DNA of 64,000 bases from Paraburkholderia phenazinium (GTDB lineage: Bacteria; Pseudomonadota; Gammaproteobacteria; Burkholderiales; Burkholderiaceae): contig NZ_FNCJ01000006.1 in assembly GCF_900100735.1 (NCBI RefSeq), forward strand, positions 248,001 to 312,000, in the 5' to 3' direction. Shown one piece after another: positions 36,273 through 45,472 of the stretch (the first letter of the stretch is position 1; every line of letters begins with the position of its first letter). The translations under genes were made by a program, and so were the position numbers. The notes under the pieces are model-generated. The model worked only from the letters and a program-made list of their open reading frames with translations, did not search any database and was not told the origin of the DNA.

Positions 36273-38786
36273 ATGTTGACCGAACGGCTTTTCGCACGCT
36301 CGGCGCGGCCCGCCGGAACGCCCGCGGATTCGTCGCCGTCCCGCTGGCACCATGGACCATGGTGGTCGAATTCCTATTTGCTGACGCCGCTCCTGTCGAT
36401 CCTGGTGTTCCTGGTCGTCATGAGCCTGATTCTGTGGAGCCTGAACCGGCGCGAGCAGCAGCAACAGGAAGACACGCTCTACCGTAACGTCGCGTGGGCC
36501 CAGCAACAGATTCGCCTGTCCATGACGGGCGCGCAGGAACAGATCCAGGCGCTGGCGCGCGACCTCGCCGCCGGCCACGCCGATCCGCATTCGTTCCAGG
36601 TGTCTACCACGGACATCATGCAGGGGCATCCCGAAATCCTCTACATGAACTGGTACACGAGCCAGCAGCAGCCGCGCTGGCCCAATACCGCGCTGCCGGT
36701 GGCCGGCCAGCGCCTCGCCAAGCCCAGCGACGAACAGATGGACGAAGCCGTCAAGGCCGCGTTCAACGACGCGCGCACCTCGCGCCGCCAGGTGTACTCC
36801 CCGCTCATCTATGACGACCTCGGCAACGGCTATTTGACGCTGCAGACGCCGGTGTACCGCGACCGCGAGTTCCTCGGCTCGATCGCCGCGGTGTTCTCGA
36901 TCGAAGGGGTGCTCAAGCACGACATCCCGCCCGAGCTGTCGGCGAAGTACAAGATCTCGATCATCGACCTGAACAACCGCGAGCTCGCCACCACTTCGAC
37001 ACGCCCGCGCCTGCCGCGCGACATGTTCTACGACCTGCCGCTCGACCCGCCGGGCCAGGGCATCTCGGTGCGCGTCTATGCGTTCCCGCAGATGACCAAC
37101 TTCACCAACAACACGCTGGTGTGGCTGGTCGCGGGTTTGTCCTGCTTCGTGTTGTGGAGCTTGTGGAGTCTGTGGAAGCACACCCGGCAGCGCTTCGAAG
37201 CGCAGCAGGCGCTGTACGCTGAGGCGTTCTTCCGCCGCGCGATGGAAAACTCCGTGCTGATCGGCATGCGCGTGCTCGACATGCACGGGCGCATCACTCA
37301 CGTGAATCCGGCCTTCTGCCGCATGACCGGCTGGGACGAAAGCGACCTCGTCGGCAAGCAGGCGCCGTTCCCCTACTGGCCGCGTGACGCCTACCCCGAA
37401 ATGCAGCGCCAGCTCGACATGACGCTGCGCGGCAAGGCGCCTTCGTCGGGCTTCGAGCTGCGGGTGCGCCGCAAAGACGGGTCGCTGTTCCACGCGCGGC
37501 TTTATGTGTCGCCGCTGATCGACAGCTCGGGCCGCCAGACCGGCTGGATGTCGTCGATGACCGACATTACCGAACCGAAGCGGGCCCGCGAAGAACTCGC
37601 CGCTGCCCACGAGCGCTTCACCACCGTGCTCGAAAGCCTCGATGCAGCCGTTTCCGTGCTGGCTGCCGACGAAGCCGAGCTTCTGTTTGCCAACCGCTAT
37701 TACCGCCATCTATTCGGCATTCGCCCCGACGGCCATCTCGAACTGGCCGGTGGCGGCTTCGACAGCGCCCAAGCTTCGTCCGACTCGATCGACATGGTCG
37801 ATGCCTACGCCGGCCTGCCCGCCGCCGCGCTCACCGAAAGCACGGCCGACGCTCAGGAAGTCTATGTACAGGGCATCCAGAAATGGTTCGAAGTGCGCCG
37901 CCAGTACATTCAGTGGGTGGACGGCCATCTGGCGCAGATGCAGATCGCAACGGACATCACCACCCGCAAGCAGGCACAGGAACTCGCCCGCCAGCAGGAC
38001 GAGAAGCTGCAGTTCACCAGCCGCCTGATGACGATGGGCGAAATGGCCTCCTCGCTCGCTCACGAACTGAATCAGCCGCTCGCCGCAATCAATAACTATT
38101 GCTCAGGAACCGTAGCACTGGTTAAATCTGGGCGGACAACGCCTGACAATCTGCTGCCCGTGCTCGAAAAAACCGCGCAGCAGGCGGTGCGGGCAGGCAT
38201 GATCATCAAGCGGATCCGCGAATTCGTGAAACGCAGCGAGCCGAAGCGCCAGGCCACCCGTGTCGCCGATATCGTGGCGGACGCGGTCGGGCTTGCCGAG
38301 ATCGAGGCACGCAAGCGCCGCATTCGCATCGTCACGGATCTGCGTTCGCGGCTGCCGGTGATCTACGTGGACCCGGTGCTGATCGAGCAGGTGCTAGTGA
38401 ACCTGCTGAAGAACGCAGCCGAAGCGATGCATGACGCACGGCCTGACGCGGTCGATCCGGTGATCCGCGTGGTCGTGCGGCTCGACAGCGGCTTCGTGTG
38501 CATTAGTGTGGTCGACCAGGGCCCGGGTGTCGACGAGGCCACGGCCGAGCGTCTGTTTGAACCGTTTTACAGCACCAAGTCCGACGGTATGGGCATGGGG
38601 CTGAACATCTGCCGTTCGATTATCGAATCGCATCGCGGTCGTCTGTGGGTGGTCAACAACGTCGAGTCCGACGGTCACATCACAGGCGCCACGTTCCATT
38701 GCAGTCTGCCTATTGGAGAGCCCGACGGCCCGAGCAACGGCGGGTCAGAGGCGCCGACACCACAAACCGTTACGGGAGAGCTATGA
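36273..38786 (+). CDS. PAS-domain sensor histidine kinase
   Basis: Membrane sensor kinase of about 837 residues. It has a membrane helix near residues 33-56 (LLTPLLSILVFLVVMSLILW), a periplasmic sensor region to about residue 278, and a second helix (LVWLVAGLSCFVLWSLWSLW). PAS domains follow (the first about residues 320-435, a second about 450-570). The HisKA phosphoacceptor is in SSLAHELNQPLAAINNY, and the ATPase domain has NLLKNAAEAM and GMGMGLNICRSIIE. Its stop overlaps the regulator start by four bases (ATGA). ATG at 36264 is an alternative start. FixL/DctB-like by architecture; the signal is unknown. Confidence 0.9.
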   Translation: MLTERLFARSARPAGTPADSSPSRWHHGPWWSNSYLLTPLLSILVFLVVMSLILWSLNRREQQQQEDTLYRNVAWAQQQIRLSMTGAQEQIQALARDLAAGHADPHSFQVSTTDIMQGHPEILYMNWYTSQQQPRWPNTALPVAGQRLAKPSDEQMDEAVKAAFNDARTSRRQVYSPLIYDDLGNGYLTLQTPVYRDREFLGSIAAVFSIEGVLKHDIPPELSAKYKISIIDLNNRELATTSTRPRLPRDMFYDLPLDPPGQGISVRVYAFPQMTNFTNNTLVWLVAGLSCFVLWSLWSLWKHTRQRFEAQQALYAEAFFRRAMENSVLIGMRVLDMHGRITHVNPAFCRMTGWDESDLVGKQAPFPYWPRDAYPEMQRQLDMTLRGKAPSSGFELRVRRKDGSLFHARLYVSPLIDSSGRQTGWMSSMTDITEPKRAREELAAAHERFTTVLESLDAAVSVLAADEAELLFANRYYRHLFGIRPDGHLELAGGGFDSAQASSDSIDMVDAYAGLPAAALTESTADAQEVYVQGIQKWFEVRRQYIQWVDGHLAQMQIATDITTRKQAQELARQQDEKLQFTSRLMTMGEMASSLAHELNQPLAAINNYCSGTVALVKSGRTTPDNLLPVLEKTAQQAVRAGMIIKRIREFVKRSEPKRQATRVADIVADAVGLAEIEARKRRIRIVTDLRSRLPVIYVDPVLIEQVLVNLLKNAAEAMHDARPDAVDPVIRVVVRLDSGFVCISVVDQGPGVDEATAERLFEPFYSTKSDGMGMGLNICRSIIESHRGRLWVVNNVESDGHITGATFHCSLPIGEPDGPSNGGSEAPTPQTVTGEL

Positions 38787-39427
38787 ACAGCCCAGTCACC
38801 ACACAGGAAACAGTCTTTGTCGTCGATGACGACGAGGCCGTGCGAGATTCGCTGCGCTGGCTGCTGGAGGCGAACGGCTACCGCGTGCAGTGCTTCTCCA
38901 GCGCCGAGCAGTTCATCGACGCCTGGCAGCCGCACACGCACCCGGGCCAGATCGCGTGTCTGATCCTCGACGTGCGGATGTCCGGCATGAGCGGTCTCGA
39001 GTTGCAGGAACGCCTGATCGCCGACAACGCATCGCTGCCGATCATCTTCGTGACGGGCCACGGCGATGTGCCGATGGCGGTGTCGACGATGAAAAAAGGC
39101 GCGATGGACTTCATCGAAAAACCGTTCGACGAAGCCGAGTTGCGCAAGCTGGTCGAGCGCATGCTCGACAAGGCGCGCAGCGAAAGCACCAGCGTCCAGC
39201 AGCAACGTGCCGCGGCCGAGCGTCTGGGCAAGCTGACCGCGCGCGAGCATCAGGTGCTCGAGCGCATCATCGCCGGCCGCCTGAACAAGCAGATCGCCGA
39301 CGACCTCGGCATCAGCATCAAGACGGTCGAGGCGCACCGCGCCAACATCATGGAAAAGCTGAACGTCAACACTGTCGCGGATCTGCTGCGACTGGCGCTG
39401 TCGAACAAGCCGCAACAGGCGCAGTAA
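38783..39427 (+). CDS. FixJ/NarL-type response regulator
   Basis: A 214-residue regulator. The receiver domain has acidic pocket VVDDDEAV, phosphoacceptor Asp in LILDVRMSGMSG (about residue 58) and Lys in FIEKPFDE. A LuxR-type HTH follows (LTAREHQVLERIIAGRLNKQIADDLGISIKTVEAHR, about residues 150-185). Translationally coupled to the upstream kinase, so they form a two-component pair. The divergent aceE promoter is an attractive but unproven target. Confidence 0.93.
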   Translation: MNSPVTTQETVFVVDDDEAVRDSLRWLLEANGYRVQCFSSAEQFIDAWQPHTHPGQIACLILDVRMSGMSGLELQERLIADNASLPIIFVTGHGDVPMAVSTMKKGAMDFIEKPFDEAELRKLVERMLDKARSESTSVQQQRAAAERLGKLTAREHQVLERIIAGRLNKQIADDLGISIKTVEAHRANIMEKLNVNTVADLLRLALSNKPQQAQ

Positions 39428-39757
39428 CTGGCGCAATAAGAGGCGCAACAAGCGCCTTCGCAAACGCACGACTACGGCATGCGGTACGCGGCTCAACTCG
39501 TTGCTGCGTACCATTCAGCAAGATTTGCGCACCAGGGCTCGCCGTTGCAGCGCCCACCCACGAGCCCCGCAAGCTTGCTCGCCTGACTGCCGTGCCGGCA
39601 TCGATATCCCGCGTCCCGCCGGCACGCACCTCCTCCCGACCGAAAGACCTTCAGGCCGCAACGGTATAATGCTGTCCTTCGTTGCAGCGTCAATTGCGCG
39701 CCGCACACTCAGGCGCGCCGCACGCCCCGCATTCCGAACACCCTATCTCGACCGACC
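39428..39757. other. gap upstream of folD with a candidate -10
   Basis: About 330 bases without a gene. A perfect TATAAT lies at 39665-39670, about 90 bases before folD, and probably belongs to the folD promoter; the -35 is weak. Short frames here have no supporting signals. Confidence 0.4.
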
Positions 39758-40615
39758 ATGACAGCCAAACTGATCGACGGCAACGCCCTCTCCAAGACCT
39801 TGCGCGCCGACGTCGCGACCCGCGCCGCCGCCCTCGCCGCCCGTGGCCACCAGCCCGGCCTCGCCGTCGTGCTGGTGGGCGACAACCCGGCCAGCGAAGT
39901 CTATGTGCGCAACAAGATCAAGGCCTGCGAGGACAACGGCCTGCATTCTTCGTATGACCGCTACCCGGCTACGCTATCGGAAGCCGACCTGCTCGCGCGC
40001 ATCGACGCCCTGAACAACGACCCGAAGATTCACGGCATCCTCGTGCAATTGCCGCTGCCCAAGCATATCGACAGCCACAAGGTGATCGAAGCCATCGCGC
40101 CGGAAAAGGACGTGGACGGCTTCCACGTCGCCAACGCCGGCGCACTGATGACCGGCAAGCCGCTGTTCCGCCCCTGCACGCCGTACGGCGTGATGAAGAT
40201 GTTCGAGGCCTACGGCATCGACCTGAAGGGCGCGAATGCGGTGGTGATCGGCCGCTCGAACATCGTCGGCAAGCCGATGGCCCTGCTGCTGCTCGAAGCG
40301 GGCGCAACTGTCACGATCTGCCATAGCAAGACCCGCGATCTGGCCGCGCACACGCGCAACGCCGACGTGGTGGTCGCCGCCACCGGCCTGCGCAATATCC
40401 TGACGGCTGAGATGGTGAAGCCGGGCGCGGCGGTGATCGATGTCGGCATGAATCGCGACGAGGCCGGCAAGCTGTGCGGCGACGTCGATTTCGCGGGCGT
40501 GAAGGAAGTGGCGGGCTTTATCACGCCGGTGCCGGGCGGCGTCGGTCCGATGACCATCACCATGCTGCTGGTCAACACGATCGAAGCGGCCGAACGCGCG
40601 GCCGGCAACGCCTAA
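39758..40615 (+). CDS. folD: methylene-THF dehydrogenase/cyclohydrolase FolD
   Basis: Bifunctional enzyme interconverting 5,10-methylene-, methenyl- and 10-formyl-tetrahydrofolate. The 285-residue protein has YVRNKIKACED with the catalytic lysine (about residue 57), the QLPLPKHID loop, the NADP-binding GRSNIVGKPMALLL (about residue 165) and the C-terminal PGGVGPMTITMLL signature. Its stop overlaps the convergent acyltransferase stop by three bases. Confidence 0.98.
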   Translation: MTAKLIDGNALSKTLRADVATRAAALAARGHQPGLAVVLVGDNPASEVYVRNKIKACEDNGLHSSYDRYPATLSEADLLARIDALNNDPKIHGILVQLPLPKHIDSHKVIEAIAPEKDVDGFHVANAGALMTGKPLFRPCTPYGVMKMFEAYGIDLKGANAVVIGRSNIVGKPMALLLLEAGATVTICHSKTRDLAAHTRNADVVVAATGLRNILTAEMVKPGAAVIDVGMNRDEAGKLCGDVDFAGVKEVAGFITPVPGGVGPMTITMLLVNTIEAAERAAGNA

Positions 40616-41712
40616 GGGGCCATCGCCACCCCAACCGGGCGCGGGGTGCGGGCGAGCCGCCGCCTAGACCATACCAGCACCGGCCGCTCCACAAAGCGCC
40701 ACGACAACGCCGCGCACAGCAGGATGAAAGGTGCGGCGATCAGCGCCGCAGTCTGATGGCTCAGATGCGGCGCGATACTCGCCACGCATTGCTGCATCAT
40801 GAAGCCGTACAGATAGATGCCGTAGGAGTAATCGTTACGCGGCGCGAAGCGGCGCAGCAAGGGCGTCGTGCCGATCCACAGCACGACGTACACGAAGGCG
40901 AGATAGAAGAGCGGCTGAGCACCGGCCGTATCGCGGAACACCAGAAACACCATCACCATACCGAGCGCCGCGAGTCCATGAATCGCGATGCGCTCGCGCC
41001 AGCCATACAGCAGCATGCCGAGAAAAAAGAACGGCTCCGGCCAGAACGAATAGCCGCCCGGCTTTTCGGCAAAGTCGCGCCAGCCGATTTGCAGATGCGG
41101 CGACAGGTGTAGGCGCAGCGCAAAGGCCGCGACAGCGAGCGCGACAGCCAGCAGCACACCCCGACGGCTCGACAGCAGGCCCGCCATCCCTGTCAGCAGC
41201 ACAATCAGATAGCAGCGCACTTCGATTGGCAGCGTCCATAGCGGCGCGCACACATCGCTCACGAAGCGGTTGTGTTCGAACACGCCGGGCAGGACCCAGC
41301 CGGACTTGAGCACGATGGTCGAAAAGTTGTCGAGGTTGGCCCACGTCATGCCGGAGGCGAAATACTCGCGCAGCGGCAGCGTCGTAAAGAGCGGCCCGAT
41401 CACGAAGATCGTCACCAGCGAGCCGCCGGCCACCGCCGGCCAGATCCGCGCAATGCGCAGGGCGACGAAGCGCGGCGCCGAGCGCTGACGGTCGAAACTG
41501 GCGGTCACCAGCATGCCGCTCATCAGGAAGAACGCATAGACGCCGAATGCGCCGAAACCGTCGAAGCCGAGTGCGTTCTGGACCCAGTCAGTGCTGCCAT
41601 CGGGCAGCTGCACCAGGTAGGAGTGCCCGTAGACCACGGCGATCGCCGCCAGCAGCCGCACCAGGTCGAAGTTATTGCCGTTGCGCGATAACGCGTGCGA
41701 TAGCGGATTCAT
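40612..41712 (-). CDS. acyltransferase family 3 membrane protein
   Basis: An integral membrane acyltransferase of the OafA/NodX type, about 366 residues with roughly ten hydrophobic helices. The N-terminus has FDLVRLLAAIAVVYGHS with the catalytic histidine. Such proteins O-acetylate sugars of lipopolysaccharide, capsule or other glycans; the acceptor cannot be told here. The ATG chosen has GGGGAG upstream; the 68-codon upstream extension has no membrane-protein character. No polysaccharide genes are nearby. Confidence 0.9.
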   Translation of the reverse strand: MNPLSHALSRNGNNFDLVRLLAAIAVVYGHSYLVQLPDGSTDWVQNALGFDGFGAFGVYAFFLMSGMLVTASFDRQRSAPRFVALRIARIWPAVAGGSLVTIFVIGPLFTTLPLREYFASGMTWANLDNFSTIVLKSGWVLPGVFEHNRFVSDVCAPLWTLPIEVRCYLIVLLTGMAGLLSSRRGVLLAVALAVAAFALRLHLSPHLQIGWRDFAEKPGGYSFWPEPFFFLGMLLYGWRERIAIHGLAALGMVMVFLVFRDTAGAQPLFYLAFVYVVLWIGTTPLLRRFAPRNDYSYGIYLYGFMMQQCVASIAPHLSHQTAALIAAPFILLCAALSWRFVERPVLVWSRRRLARTPRPVGVAMAP

Positions 41713-41968
41713 CGAAAGCACTCCCCGATCTGTCTGCATGCAACTTGTTGCGGTCGACGACAAAGCACGACGATGCCGCATAGCAGCAAACCTGACCGTT
41801 CGCTTTCGCACAATGAGGGCGGAATACGCACAAGACGAACTTCTGATAATTTGTGCCGTAGCCCAATTGGAATCGCAGCCCTCTGCCCCAATAATGTCGA
41901 TATCGGGCGCCGCCACAAGCCGCGTCCGCCTATTAACGCCTATTCACCCGCGTCAGACAGGAAGCCTT

Positions 41969-44071
41969 ATGTCCACTACACAACCGGCACACGACAACCC
42001 GCTCCTCGATTTCTCCGATCTGCCGCGCTTTGGCGACATCCGCCCCGAACACGTCACCCCCGCGCTCGACGTCCTGCTCGCCAATGCGACGGCCGCCGTG
42101 GCGCGCGCCGCCGAGCCGGCGACGCCTGCCTCCTGGGCCGACGTCGTCGAACCGGTCGAACGTGTCACCGAACCGCTGTCGCGCGCCTGGGGCGTGATCG
42201 GTCACCTGAACGCGGTGGCTGACACCCCGGAACTGCGCGCCGTCTACGGCGAAAATCTGCCGCGCGTGACCGAATTCTGGACGAGCGTCGGGCAAAACCT
42301 CGCGCTCTTCGAAAAGTACAAGACGCTCACCGCCAGCAGCGATTTCGCCTCGCTGACCGGTGAGCGCAAGAAGATCCTGCACAACGCACTGCGCGATTTC
42401 CGACTGTCGGGCGCGGAACTGCCGGAAGACCAGAAGCCGCACTTCGCCGAATTGCAGGAACGTCAGGCCAATCTGTCGAAGGCGTTTTCCGATCACGTGC
42501 TGGACGCCACCAACGCCTACGCCTATCTCGTCGAAGACAAGGCACAACTGGCGGGCCTGCCGGAAGACGTGATCGAAGCCGCGGAAGAAGCGGCCGAGCG
42601 CGACGGCAAGAGCGGCTGGAAATTCACGCTGCATTTCCCGTCGTACTTCCCGGTCATGCAATACGCGGAAAACCGGGCCATGCGCGAAACGATGTACCGC
42701 GCGTATGTCACGCGCGCCTCGGAACTGGGCGGCACCTATGGCGGCGGCAAGGCCGAGTGGGACAACACCGCCAACGTCGCCGAGCAACTGAAGCTGCGCG
42801 CCGAAGAAGCGCACATGCTCGGTTATCGGAACTTCGCTGAAGTGTCGCTCGCACCGAAGATGGCCGAATCGCCCGCGCAGGTGATGAGCTTCCTCGAAGA
42901 CCTCGCCACCCGCGCCCGTCCGCATGCGGAACAGGATTGGAAGGAACTGCGCGAATTCGCCGCGAGCGAACTCGGCATGACCGAACTGCAGCCGTGGGAC
43001 ATGACCTTCGCGGCCGAACGCCTGCGCCAGAAGCGCTATTCGTTCTCGGAAAACGAGGTCAAGCAATACTTCCCGGAAGACACCGTCTTCAAGGGGCTGT
43101 TCAAGGTCACGGAAACGCTGTTCGGCGTGAAGATCCGCCGCGACGAAGCGGCCGTATGGCATCCGGACGTGCGCTTTTTTCGCATCGAGAATCAGGACGG
43201 CGCGCTGGTCGCGCAGTTCTACGTCGACCTGTATGCGCGCGAAGGCAAGCGCGGCGGTGCGTGGATGGACGATGCGCGGGCCCGTCACAAGCATGCGCAC
43301 GGCGGCGTGCAAACCCCGGTTGCGTACCTGACCTGCAACTTCTCCGCGCCGGTCGGCGGCAAGCCGGCCTGCTTCACGCACGACGAAGTGATCACGCTGT
43401 TCCATGAGTTCGGCCATGGGCTGCATCACATGCTCACGCGGGTCGATGAACTGGCCGTGTCGGGCATCAACGGCGTCGAATGGGATGCGGTCGAACTGCC
43501 GTCTCAGTTCATGGAGAACTTCTGCTGGGAGTGGGATGTGCTGAGCGACATGACTTCGCATGTCGAGACCGCCAAGCCGCTGCCGCGCGACCTGTTCGAC
43601 AAGATGCTGGCCGCCAAGAACTTCCAGAGCGGCCTGGGCACGCTGCGGCAGATCGTGTTCTCGATGTTCGACATGAAGCTGCATACGGACTTCGACGCAG
43701 CCGGTGCACAGAGCGCGAACGATCTGGCTCGCGAGATCAACGAGCGCTTCCATGTGGTGCCGCAAGCGGCCTTCTCGCGCTGGCCGAATACGTTCAGCCA
43801 TATCTTCGCGGGCGGTTATGCGGCGGGCTACTACAGCTATAAATGGGCGGAAGTGCTGTCGGCCGACGCCTATGCTGCCTTCGAAGAAGCGGCCCAGGCC
43901 TCGAGCGGCAGCGTGCTCGACGCGGCGACCGGCACACGGTATCGCAGGGAGATTCTCGAGGTAGGCGGCAGCCGTCCTGCGATGGAATCGTTCAAGGCGT
44001 TCCGTGGCCGTGAGCCGAATATCGACGCGCTGCTGCGTCATAACGGCATGACGCCGGCGACGACGCATTAA
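41969..44071 (+). CDS. prlC: oligopeptidase A (M3 family)
   Basis: Cytoplasmic zinc metallopeptidase that degrades oligopeptides, including cleaved signal peptides. The 700-residue protein has the HExxH zinc site in LFHEFGHGLHHML (about residue 480), with the downstream glutamate in the following conserved region, and the PrlC-type C-terminus. An in-frame extension of 98 codons upstream overlaps the divergent acyltransferase and is rejected; the chosen start (MSTTQPAHDNPLLDF) matches the family. Confidence 0.96.
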   Translation: MSTTQPAHDNPLLDFSDLPRFGDIRPEHVTPALDVLLANATAAVARAAEPATPASWADVVEPVERVTEPLSRAWGVIGHLNAVADTPELRAVYGENLPRVTEFWTSVGQNLALFEKYKTLTASSDFASLTGERKKILHNALRDFRLSGAELPEDQKPHFAELQERQANLSKAFSDHVLDATNAYAYLVEDKAQLAGLPEDVIEAAEEAAERDGKSGWKFTLHFPSYFPVMQYAENRAMRETMYRAYVTRASELGGTYGGGKAEWDNTANVAEQLKLRAEEAHMLGYRNFAEVSLAPKMAESPAQVMSFLEDLATRARPHAEQDWKELREFAASELGMTELQPWDMTFAAERLRQKRYSFSENEVKQYFPEDTVFKGLFKVTETLFGVKIRRDEAAVWHPDVRFFRIENQDGALVAQFYVDLYAREGKRGGAWMDDARARHKHAHGGVQTPVAYLTCNFSAPVGGKPACFTHDEVITLFHEFGHGLHHMLTRVDELAVSGINGVEWDAVELPSQFMENFCWEWDVLSDMTSHVETAKPLPRDLFDKMLAAKNFQSGLGTLRQIVFSMFDMKLHTDFDAAGAQSANDLAREINERFHVVPQAAFSRWPNTFSHIFAGGYAAGYYSYKWAEVLSADAYAAFEEAAQASSGSVLDAATGTRYRREILEVGGSRPAMESFKAFRGREPNIDALLRHNGMTPATTH

Positions 44072-44101
44072 GCCGTGCGCCTGCGGCGCGACTGGTAAAG
44101 A

Positions 44102-44137
44102 AACCGGTGCCCTGCTCACGCAGGCACCGGTTTTTTG
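44102..44137. terminator. terminator between prlC and amidohydrolase gene
   Basis: AACCGGTGCC and GGCACCGGTT stem followed by a T-run on the plus strand, 31 bases after the prlC stop. Confidence 0.9.
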
Positions 44138-44146
44138 TTGCCTTCC

Positions 44147-45436
44147 TCAGCCGCGCTGCAGCTTGAAATCGATCTGCTGCGGACGCCCTTCGAGCGCAAG
44201 CGTCGCCCGCGCCGCGGGCGAGCGCGCCACCACCTTGCCCCGCCGCACCACCGCGAGCCGGGCCGCACGCAAACGAATCGCTTCGACCGGGTCGCGCGCA
44301 TCGAGCAGCACGAGATTCGCTTCGCAACCCGGCGCGACGCCATACCCCTCTAGCCCAAGGATGCGCGCCGCATTCACTGTCACGGCGTCGAAGCACGCAT
44401 GCATCGCGTCGATGCCGGTCATCTGCGCGACGTGCAGTCCCATATGCGCCACTTCAAGCATGTCGCCCGAGCCGAGGCTGTACCACGGGTCCATCACGCA
44501 GTCGTGGCCGAACGCGACATTGATGCCCGCCGCCATCATCTCCGGCACGCGCGTCATGCCGCGCCGCTTAGGGTAGGTATCGCTGCGGCCTTGCAAAGTG
44601 ATGTTGATGAGCGGATTGGCAATCGCCGCCACCCCCGACTCGCGCATCAGCGGCAGCAGCTTGCTGACGTAGTAGTTGTCCATCGAATGCATCGAGGTCA
44701 GATGCGAGCCGGTGACGCGTCCCTGCAAACCGAGCCGATGGGTCTGCGCCGCCAGCGTCTCGATGTGGCGCGAGAGCGGGTCGTCCGATTCGTCGCAATG
44801 CATATCGACGCGCAAGCCCTGCTCCGCTGCGTATTCGCACAGGATGCGCACCGACTCCGCGCCGTCCGCCATAGTGCGCTCGAAATGCGGAATACCGCCC
44901 ACCACGTCGACGCCGAGCGCAATCGCCCGCTTCAGGTTGTCGAAAGCGCCCGCGCTGCGCAGCACACCGTCTTGCGGAAACGCCACCAGTTGCAGGTCGA
45001 GGTACGGCGCCACACGGCGCTTCACTTCGAGCAGCGCCTCCACCGCCAGCAAGCGCGGATCGCATACGTCGACGTGGCTGCGAATCGCCAGCAGACCGCG
45101 CGCCACCGCCCAGTCGCAGTACTGCAGCGCCCGCTCGATCAAGGCCTCCTGGGTCAGTTGCGGCTTCAGTTCGCCCCACAGCGCAATGCCTTCGAGCAGC
45201 GTGCCGGACGCATTGACGCGCGGCAGGCCATAGGACAGCGTCGCGTCCATATGAAAGTGCGGGTCCACGAAGGGTGGTGTGACGAGCGAGCCGGCAGCGT
45301 CGATTTCTTCCGGCGCGCTCGCCGCCAGATGCGGAACGACCGCGACGATGCGCCCCGCTTCGATGCCGATATCGACCAGCTCTCCATGCTGGGATGCGCT
45401 ACGCGGCAGGCTGGCACGGCGGATGATCAGGTCCAT
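44147..45436 (-). CDS. cytosine deaminase-family amidohydrolase
   Basis: A 429-residue metal-dependent amidohydrolase aligning along its whole length with E. coli CodA. Visible motifs are the metal HxH in PHFHMD (about residue 62), LQLVAFPQDG with the substrate glutamine, MHCDESDDP (about residue 214), GSHLTSMHS and FGHDCVMDPWY (about residue 313). The metal and catalytic Asp of the last motif is kept, but the next residue, Asp in CodA, is Cys here. Related deaminases with other substrates also vary at that place, so cytosine as substrate is likely but not certain. Start supported by AAAGGAG. Confidence 0.85.
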   Translation of the reverse strand: MDLIIRRASLPRSASQHGELVDIGIEAGRIVAVVPHLAASAPEEIDAAGSLVTPPFVDPHFHMDATLSYGLPRVNASGTLLEGIALWGELKPQLTQEALIERALQYCDWAVARGLLAIRSHVDVCDPRLLAVEALLEVKRRVAPYLDLQLVAFPQDGVLRSAGAFDNLKRAIALGVDVVGGIPHFERTMADGAESVRILCEYAAEQGLRVDMHCDESDDPLSRHIETLAAQTHRLGLQGRVTGSHLTSMHSMDNYYVSKLLPLMRESGVAAIANPLINITLQGRSDTYPKRRGMTRVPEMMAAGINVAFGHDCVMDPWYSLGSGDMLEVAHMGLHVAQMTGIDAMHACFDAVTVNAARILGLEGYGVAPGCEANLVLLDARDPVEAIRLRAARLAVVRRGKVVARSPAARATLALEGRPQQIDFKLQRG

Positions 45437-45472
45437 GTCTCGCTCCTTTGACTGCCATCGATTCTATCGGCG

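Noticed and set aside
36260..36275. Leaderless start of the sensor kinase from a TACAAT just before ATG
   Set aside because: No -35 at proper distance; too weak to report as a feature.
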